64,000 nucleotides of DNA, taken from Auricularia sp. M13. Lineage: Eukaryota > Basidiomycota > Agaricomycetes > Auriculariales > Auriculariaceae. The DNA lies in NCBI GenBank assembly GCA_037042915.1, contig CM073199.1:1-64000 (forward strand). Direction: 5' to 3'. A program made the position numbers and the translations under genes. Below, one piece after another: positions 22,050-30,700 of the stretch; within the stretch, counting starts at the first letter, position 1, and every line of letters starts with the position of its first letter. The notes below the pieces were generated by a model. The model did not search any database. It had not been told where the DNA came from and worked only from the letters and a program-made list of their open reading frames with translations.

Positions 22050-24524
22050 TCAGCCATGCTTCGAGCTTGAGTCACTGTCCTTGCCACCGTTGCGGCCCTT
22101 TCGCTGACCCCCATTGGCCTCGAAGTCTGCGCGGCGAAGGATGGTGCGGAAAGCGGGTCTGAGACGCAAGATGCCCGCGGTAGGGTTATCCATCATGTCG
22201 CGCAGGTGCTGCTCGAACCACGCCTCGTGTCCTTCGGTCCATACGCCTTGCCACCAGTTGCGCGACAGCACGATAAGATCGGGCCAGATGGACTCGGTGC
22301 CATCGATGATCTCCCCGCGCAGTGTGTCCTCTTCCTCGACCGAAAGCCAATCATCCACGGCGGGTACGAGCCGACCGCCTTCGTGCCGCGTCGTGACGCG
22401 ACGAGAGCCTTCCTCGCGGACCTCGGCCGACGGACCTGCGAGAGCGTGGTCAATTGTTAGACCACCCCATCTCGCTATACGCCAGATAAGACCTCCTCTC
22501 GCCAGAGCGGCGCGCGCGTGGGGCCGGTTGAGTACCAAGTGGACGCCCCTTGCCCAGACTCGATAGCGCTGCTCGCGAGGGGTATCCCTCGTGATTCGAT
22601 ACTCGCGCGGCACGATGTGCGCTCCCTCGTCACCAGACGGGACACGTTCGTGTTCGGCGGTGCGGGCGCTGCGACGAGGAAGCAAGCGGTCTTCAGGGAA
22701 GGTGGCCACCGTCAAGTAAGCCATGCCGCGCTGGTAGACGTATTCTAAGCGGTCGACGGCTGAGGGTAGATTCCCCTGCCCAATCTGCTCGAAGTATCCA
22801 ATGGCGGCGGGCGACTCCGAGCTCTCGTCGATCAGCAGCGTCCAGTCCTCACGGCCAGCTCCTTGGCGTCGAGCAGGGAGTACGAGCGCGCCGTTGTCCG
22901 CGGCGTTGACTGGTCCCTGTAGGAAGTCGTACAGCTGGGGTACCGGTCCTGCAGCGATGTTATTCAGCGCCACGCTCGGGACTTCGTCCATAGATAGACG
23001 TTCAGCGAGCGTAGGAGGAGGGGGCGCTTGTACCCGACGAGAAAGGCGTTGGGCCAGCGGGGACATGCTTCGTTCCTCGCGAAGGTTGTCCGAGATGCGA
23101 TCGAGGAGCTGGGGCACGCGAATGGCCGTTTCAGTGGCAGCGAGGCTGGAGTTCAAACTGAGGTCGTCAGTGTCCATAGTGTCGTCCGATGAGCTGTCCC
23201 CGAGACTGATAGGAGTCGAGCCGCGAGCGTGCGGGACGTGCGGGACGACGACAGCCGCGCTATCTTCAGGGTGCGCCGGCGGCGAGCGATCGGGGTCCAA
23301 GTCTCTCAAGATATGCAGGTCACGGTCGTCAGCGACATAGGGAGATCCGTCCAGGTTCGTGGCTGCGACGGGCGGGACGCGGATCGTGTCGAAGTGGTTG
23401 ATGATGCGCTGCGTAGACGGTCCCGGGCGCCCAGCTCGAGTGCGACGAGGAGTGGCAGGAGGGCAGTAGCGAGGATCGCCGGGAGATGGAGCTTCAGGAG
23501 GGGCAAGGTCGGCTAGGAAGGGAAGAGCTTCGTATTCGGCGCGCCAGCGGTAGTATACTGGGACGCCGTCCAGGAGGAATTGGCGAATTGTCCCAGCGTG
23601 CTCGATCACGTCGTCGAACCAGGCTCCTTGCGGGCAAGCACCGAAGTACTGCTGTTGCCTGAGCTGCTCCAGCCTTGCGCCCGTCCCGAGCCGGAGAGCC
23701 CTGGCTGCGAGACGAGCGACGAGCTCGTAGATAATGTGCGCGCGCCGCGAAAGCAGAGAGTAAACCCACATAGCCCAGCGGTCGCGTAGAACAGCGATGT
23801 CTTGTGCGCCGTCGTACACCAGGCGACTCACGACGGGAAGGATCCCTCGTCGGTGAGCCGGGAAGGCGAGGGGGATGAGTAGGTCGTCGAATTGCTCCTG
23901 CTGCTCCATCTCGCGACGCGCGGCATCAGCGACCCATACCCAAGGTTCTTCCGGGTCCTCGTTGACCTGGATGGCTGGCAGGCGATGGAGAACGGAGTTG
24001 AGGCCCATGCGGGGGCAGGGGCCCATGCCGTTCCAGATATTGGCGGCGTAGGGACGGACGGGTTCGCGCGGGTCGTACCAATCAGCCATCCACGGCCACA
24101 TACGCATGTTCTCGCGCTGTCCGTACACCGTAACGAATCGGCCGTGGCGGTCGGGGCAGCCGCAGGGTCGTGGGCCCCGTTCCGAGGGCGCGAGAGGCAT
24201 GCGGCGCGTCAGGGAGTTTGGCGAGATCCAAGCTTCGTCAGCCGAGATCCAACGGCGAACAAAGAACCGGTTTTCGTTAGTGAAGAGGCCAAGGTTGGAC
24301 ACGTCGTCGACGGCCCACGACTCAGGTAGCCTGGCGTTTGGCGGGTCCTGGACGACTGAGGTGGTGATGCCCTCGTCCTCGTCGATCATGGGAGTGACGG
24401 CGGGGAGGCTGCGATCGGGCGTCTGAGGAGGGTCGCCGGGGTTGGCCGTCGCGAGCGTCGCCATGAACCCGAGCCAGAAGAGGATGAGAACAGCGAGGGC
24501 TGGCAGGCGCGAAGGGGTCGTCAT
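22050..24524 (-). CDS. Gypsy-2 ORF2: 824-residue protein in the env position
   Basis: This is an intact ORF between the Gag-Pol stop and the 3' LTR. The start at 24524 gives a short polar lead and a hydrophobic core (residues 8-24, ALAVLILFWLGFMATLA) followed by NPGDPP, which looks like a signal peptide or anchor. The rest is soluble in character: a Cys pair in RGPRPCGCPDRHGRF (about 110-125), Trp-rich segments, a Ser/Asp-rich low-complexity middle (about 430-480) and a C-terminal region with LIWRIARWGGLTIDHALAG (about 695-715). It ends in a Lys/Gly/Ser tail. I recognise no known domain, fusion peptide or C-terminal membrane anchor, so calling it an envelope protein is not justified; only the position is env-like. 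The ORF is uninterrupted over 2.5 kb in a young element, which argues that it is functional for the element. Confidence 0.8.
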   Translation of the reverse strand: MTTPSRLPALAVLILFWLGFMATLATANPGDPPQTPDRSLPAVTPMIDEDEGITTSVVQDPPNARLPESWAVDDVSNLGLFTNENRFFVRRWISADEAWISPNSLTRRMPLAPSERGPRPCGCPDRHGRFVTVYGQRENMRMWPWMADWYDPREPVRPYAANIWNGMGPCPRMGLNSVLHRLPAIQVNEDPEEPWVWVADAARREMEQQEQFDDLLIPLAFPAHRRGILPVVSRLVYDGAQDIAVLRDRWAMWVYSLLSRRAHIIYELVARLAARALRLGTGARLEQLRQQQYFGACPQGAWFDDVIEHAGTIRQFLLDGVPVYYRWRAEYEALPFLADLAPPEAPSPGDPRYCPPATPRRTRAGRPGPSTQRIINHFDTIRVPPVAATNLDGSPYVADDRDLHILRDLDPDRSPPAHPEDSAAVVVPHVPHARGSTPISLGDSSSDDTMDTDDLSLNSSLAATETAIRVPQLLDRISDNLREERSMSPLAQRLSRRVQAPPPPTLAERLSMDEVPSVALNNIAAGPVPQLYDFLQGPVNAADNGALVLPARRQGAGREDWTLLIDESSESPAAIGYFEQIGQGNLPSAVDRLEYVYQRGMAYLTVATFPEDRLLPRRSARTAEHERVPSGDEGAHIVPREYRITRDTPREQRYRVWARGVHLVLNRPHARAALARGGLIWRIARWGGLTIDHALAGPSAEVREEGSRRVTTRHEGGRLVPAVDDWLSVEEEDTLRGEIIDGTESIWPDLIVLSRNWWQGVWTEGHEAWFEQHLRDMMDNPTAGILRLRPAFRTILRRADFEANGGQRKGRNGGKDSDSSSKHG

Positions 24525-24722
24525 CGCAAGCAGGTGGTGCGAGGGAGAAGAGCGAAAAGGCGGAGTCTAAACTAATGTAACTATGCGAGCTTAATGGAAA
24601 GTCGTACGAGCGAGCGCGAACTACATGAGAGAGCATGAGAAAGAGAGAGAATGAGGAAAAGGAAAGAAAATAGAAGGAGAAAGGAAAAGATAACATAGTG
24701 GGGAGAGCATAGGAGGGGCATA

Positions 24723-27700
24723 TCATATGCCGTGAGCCCGCCGGTAGTCGATCAAGACAGCGGGAGCGTCCCGCAGTTCGCGAGTCGTGAGCCAGCTGTC
24801 GTGTTCTGGCCCGTACCCCACCCAGCGAGTGAGATACTCCATTTGCTTTCGCGAGCGGTTGCGTCGGTGGGCCACGATCTTCTCGACTTCGTATACTTCC
24901 TCCGCGAGGTCATCCCATCGCGGATTGGGCAAGCTAACGCGGTGGCCGAAGTGCTTCGGCGAGGGGAAGTACTTCTTGAGATGGCTGGCGTGTATCACGT
25001 TGGACATCGGGAAGCTGGGCGGTAGATTTATGCGGTACGTGGCGTCGCTGACGCGCTCCTGCACCGTGAAAGGGCCGAACGCGCGCTGTAGCAGCTTCTT
25101 GCCCTCGCCGTGCGTTTCGACCAGCTCTAGGGAATGGGGCTTGAGTAGAACGAGCTGGCCAGGCTCAAGCGCGAATTCGTGCCGGCCAGCATTGTAAGCC
25201 TGAGCCTGACGGTGTTGAGCTGCCGCGATGGCGTCGCGCGCGGCGTGGCGATGGTTTTGAATCGCGATTAGAAACTCGTCCGCGTCCTTGTGAGCCGTTA
25301 GGTGGCGCGGGATGTCAGCCTTGCGTCCCGGAGCAAATAGGTCTACCGCGCTGCGCGGCTGGTACCCATACAAGGCCGAATACGGAGACATCGTCGTAGA
25401 CTTGTGCGCTGTCGAGTTATAGGCGAACTCCATGGAAGGCAGCCATCTGTCCCACGCGTCCGGATCGGACGCGGCGTAGTGCCTGAGCATGGTTTTGAGC
25501 GTGCGGTTAGTGCGCTCCGTCTGGCCGTCGTGCTGAGGATGATGGGCTGACGACAGCAACATGTGTACGCCCATATGCTTGGTTAGGGCCTCAAAGAAGC
25601 GCGACAACCAACGCCCATCGCGGTCAGCGATAAACTCCTTGGGCAGCCCGAAACGGCAGACGACCTCGTTCACGAATAGCCGGGCGAAACCCTCGGTATC
25701 CAGTCCGGTGTCTGTGGGGATGAATTGAGCGTGCTTGGTGCAGAGATCTACCACGACGAGTATCGCGTTATAGAGCCCCGACCAAGGCAGGCCAGTAATG
25801 AGGTCGAAAGAGATGCGCTCATACGGCAGCGAAGGGATATTGTGCGAGCGCAAGAGCCCGTGCTTCGTATTGCTGTCCGACTTGTTCTTCTGACAGACAT
25901 CGCAAGTCGCGCAGAAGGAGGCTACGTCGGTACGCATACGTGGCCAGTAAAACTGCGCCGACATTCGAAGATAGAGTTTCTCGGCCCCAGCGTGCGCGGT
26001 CTCGAATGCGGATTCGTGCAGCTGCTTCAGGAGAGCAGGCTGTTCGCTGCGCGGGACGCATAGTCGAGGCATCAAGTCCGCGTCCCTGAAGAAGAGCAGG
26101 CCGTCATTGCCTCGATAGAATCGATTTCCGGCGTACCAAGAACGTTCATCGGAGGTGTAGCCCTTGCCTTTGAACGCCGGGTCGCGATCGTAACCGGTCG
26201 AGTAGCGTTTCTTGAGTTCGCCATTCATGGACACGAGCAGAGTGGGAGGGGGGTTCGCCGCTTTCCACTCAAGTTGATCCTCGTAGCGCAGCCCCGCTGC
26301 TTCGGCATCAGGTCTGCCTTCGCCGGCTGGTCGCGACAATTCGAGGACGGGCGCGCCCTCCTTTGAAGGGGAGGTAGGCCTGACGGGATCGTTCGGACGC
26401 AGGGAGGACCCCTCTGCGTCTAGGGTAGCTGAGTCCGGAACGGCTTTCACCTCCGTCTCGGCGAGCTTTCTCTTCTGCCTTCTCGTCAGAACGGCGTGCG
26501 CGCAGGCCTCGAGGGCTACTGGTTCGGCCAGGTCGTCTAGGGACGACGCGAAGAAGACCGTTTCCATACGGGCGGCCGGTTTGTTGCCAGCTACGCGTTC
26601 CAGTAACTCGGCCGCGTCGACGTCCGTTCGTATCGCTGGTATGGTGTCTTTTGCGGGACTAATGAAGGCTGGCGGGCTTCGTACCCCTTCACTGTCTCTT
26701 GGTAGTCTGGAGAGCGGATCAACATTAGAATGAAGTCTTCCCGCTCGGTGGACGATTTCCAAGCCTGAAAAAGCAGAGAACACCGCCCCCCATGCTGCCA
26801 GCCTTCTGTTAGTGTTTTCCCAGGTGCGGGCCCACTGCAAGGCGGCATGGTCGGTGATAAGAATGACTGATTCGCCCTCGACAAACGGCTGGAACTTAAT
26901 GAGCGCCTCCTTCGCAGCCAAGCCTTCGCGCTCCGTCGCGGAGTAATTACGCTCGGCGTTCTTGAAAGTTCTACTCCAATAGCAGACGACCCTCTCGACG
27001 TAGACCTCAGTGTCGTCGAGGTCTGCAGCCCATGGCCCCGGTTCGGGGACGTCCTGTAGCTTGGTGGATAGCTTTGAGCAGAGCAGCGGTACCGGCTCTT
27101 TGTTGTCAAAGGCTCGTCGCAGGCGGTCGTAGACTTGCGTGCCCACCAAGTCGCCTACGCGGATGGGCTGTATCTGCTGCAGGCAAGCGCCTAGTGCTTC
27201 GTCCGAGGCGTCCGTGTAAAGGCGGTACGTCTGGCCCCTGATCGGATGACCCAGAACAGGGGCTTTCTGGAGGGCTGCTTTGGCTTCCTCGAAGGCGTGC
27301 TGCTCTTCGTCGCCCCAGCGCCAGGCTACGTCCTTCCGGAGCAGCTTGAACAACGGGGCGACGACGAACGAGTAGTACGGAATAAATGCTTGGAAGTACA
27401 CTACCATTCCTAGGAAGGTTTGCAGCGCGCTGAGTTTGGCCGGGGGTAGCAGGTCGACGATGGCCGCTACTTTCTCGTCGTGCGTGGACAGTCCTAACCG
27501 TGAAACTTTATGGCCAAGCAGGAGAATGGACGAATAGAAAAAGTGGCATTTCTTGAGCGAAAGGGTAAGACCCGCTTTCTCGATGGCGGATAGGACTTTG
27601 TCGAGATGCTCCAAGTGCTCGCCGTAGGTCGCGGAGTACACGACGATATCGTCGATGTACACCAGCGTGAAGATCCACAGGAACGGCGAAAGGATATGCT

Positions 27701-30700
27701 GCATTACGCGCTGGAAGATCGCGGGCCCATTGCGCAAGCCGAAGGGCATCCTCTTGAACTGGTAGAGGCCCTTGTGCGTTCGGAACGCTGTTTTCTCGAC
27801 GTCGTCCGGGTTGATCTCCATCTGGTTAAAACCCGCGAGCGCGTCGAGCGACGAAAGGACCTGGGCACCTGAAAGCGCGGAAAGAATGTCGGATTGGCGA
27901 GGGATTGGAAACTCGTCAGCTATAGTTACTGCGTTGAGCTTCCGGTAGTCCACGCAGAAGCGCGGTTTCCCATTCCTGAAGACTATGACGACGGGAGCAG
28001 CCCATGGGCTAATGGACTCTTCCACCACCCCCAGCTGAAGCCAGCTTTCGAGCTGTTCCTCAATGACCTGCTTCTTCTCGGGCGACGCACCGTGCATTGG
28101 CACAGCGATAGGTTCCACGTCGGGCTTCGTACGCACGCGCGCATTGACGTTAAGGTGGCCTAACCTTCCGTCAAGACCGAACGCGAGCTGATGTTTGTGC
28201 AGCATTTCTATCGCTTCATCCCTGACCTTCTGCGGGAGGTCGGGCGACAGGTCGAGCAGCTTGTTGAAGTCCGCTGACGAGTAGATGGTAGGGTCAGGAG
28301 CGTCGGCCGTGGAAGGCGGCTCGAGTTCATCAGACTCGTCCTGGGCGTCGGGCGGTTTCTTCGGCTCTTCAGGCAGTACTGGTACGTCCTGCGCGCGCGC
28401 GTCCGCCTTGTCATTCGTAGCGTTTGTGGAACCGACAGTAGCGTCGCGCTCTTCAGGAGCTGCGCTAGCCCTGCAGGCGAAGGCGTGTATCGCGCGCTCT
28501 TCTTCTGAACGAGAATCCATCTCTTGCACAAGCGCGGCGAGACCCTGCGCTTGCGCTAGCAGAGCAGACCGTTCGTCGTCATTTCGGGGAACCGTCAGCG
28601 ACCGGGCGGGGTCTTTGGCAACGCCCAACAGAGTTCCTGAGCTGATCAACCAAGGGCGGCTAGTTGGATTGGACACCGCAATAGCTGACCGGCGCGGCAG
28701 TTGTAGGCCGTTCTCGTCGTGTACCGGTCCTCTAGCCGTAGATATCAAGCAGTTCGCGACCGTTAGAAACGTGTCCTCGCCTACGCAGATGAGGTTACGT
28801 TCTACGAACCAATCGCGATCGTGCGGAAGTTCGCTGGAATAGTCGACGAGCGCAGTCGAGTTGGCGCTGACGATGGTATCCTCGTACGCTCGAAGCTCTC
28901 CATTGCCCGAAGCTTTCTTGCGACGGTGTCGCGCTGCTTTCGCTCGACGGTGATTCTTCGCCCTGATGAAGAAGGCCGCGCGCGGATCTGTGACAGTGAA
29001 GCTGCGCGCTAGCGCTGAAGCTGCGCGCACGGGCGGAAAGGCCGCGCTGGACTTTGAGACAGAGGAGGCTGCGAAGTGGTAGCCCGAGTCGCTGACTTTG
29101 ACGCGGGTTCCTTTGGTGACGTTACGGAGGACTTGTAGCTCGTAGTTCAGATGCCAGTCTTCGCCCAGTAAAAGGTTGACCGCCATTTTAGGGACGACGT
29201 ACGCCTCGACGTCGAATTCCAGCGTAGCGCCATCCTCCGCCCGAATGAAGACTGGCAGCTTTACGTAGCCTTCGATGTCGCAAGTCTTCGTGGTTAGCTG
29301 CGCGATCTGAACGTTCAGCCCCTTCCTGATTCTAGGAGGGTTCTTCAGCGACATAAGGAAGGCTTTGTCGATGATAGATAGGCTAGCTCCAGAGTCAAGC
29401 GTAAGATCCGCGAGCTTGTCCTCCAGTGATCCCAGACGGCCGCGGCAGGTGAGCACCGATATCCCTACTGACGAACGACCGCTTGGGGTTAAACGGCGCA
29501 GCGGCATGCGAAGCACACACTCAGGCGGGGGAGCTTCTGGGTCGCGGACGGGCACGTCACGAGCAGGAGGCCCCGCGGCGTTCGCAATATTAGCTGCGGC
29601 AGCTAGGGCCTGCGCGAAGACGGCAGCCTGCACCGAAGGGCCACCCTCGGGGAACTCGTCGTCGGAGTTTTCCTCTTCCGAGTCGCTGGTGGCAAGCAAG
29701 TCCGGGAGGTCGTCTTTTTCCGCGGTGAAGCTTTGAGCTAGGGGTAGGGGGCCGTCTGTGGATGCTCGAGGGCGGACGACGGGGTCGTCGGCGTCCCCGT
29801 CCTCTTCATCCTCTGTGTCACTGCTCGCTAGCAGGTCCGGAAGGTCATCCCTTTCCGGCCTGCTCTCAGCATTCGTAGCCGTGAGCGCGGAAGTTGGGAT
29901 AGCTGCGCTAGCGGATAGCACGGGTCGAAGGTCAAGAGGTTCGGGGTCCGAAGCTGACTCAGGTTCGACCTCATGTAGCAACCCCGGACCGTTCCAAGTT
30001 TCTATCCTGTTAAGATATGAAGCTTCTGTATCTTCCACTTCTTCTAAACTGGGTTTCGAGCGAGCAGCCAGGGGAGCGAGATCGAGAGCTTCAAAGGTAG
30101 CGCCCACGGATCCGTACGAGGAGAAAGCGAGTTCATTGGAGTATAACGTGTAGACAGCGTCGTACATTTTCTCCTCTTCGGGAGTGCGGTCCATAGCGAA
30201 CAGGACGTTTTGCTTCTTTCGAGCGAGATACGAAGGGAAGTGCCCGCAATCGCGATCCCAATGCTTTGCGCTGCCGCACACCTTGCAAGGCGACGGCGGC
30301 GCGCGTTTGCTGACAACGCTGCTCGTCGGGAAAGGGTACCCCCCCACTGGCGGCGGACGGGTTTTCCCTCCGTTCGCCAGTACCGCGAAAACCGATTGCA
30401 GAACGGCGGCGTTGGCACCCGCAACTTCAGGCGTCTGCTCTGGCGTTTGGTCGATGAGCGCCGAGTCGTCGTACGAGTTGAAGTAGACGTCGTCTGCGGA
30501 GACAGCCACGTGTGCTGAACGGAAGGGTTTTGCGGGCGGCGCCGTCTTGTAAGGGTTGCCGCTGGTGCTCGGGCGCCATACGGACCTCTTTTGGGAGAGC
30601 TGCGCCTCCAGAGCCTCGAGCCGGTCGCGGATCGCGGCGGCGTCGTGCCCCCCGCTCGACGCAGCGTGAGCCGAAGACAGCGCGTCGGCCATGTTCTTGA

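Noticed and set aside
22050-24524. Calling Gypsy-2 ORF2 a retroviral envelope protein
   Set aside because: Only the position and an N-terminal hydrophobic segment support it. No C-terminal anchor, cleavage site or fusion-like segment is visible.
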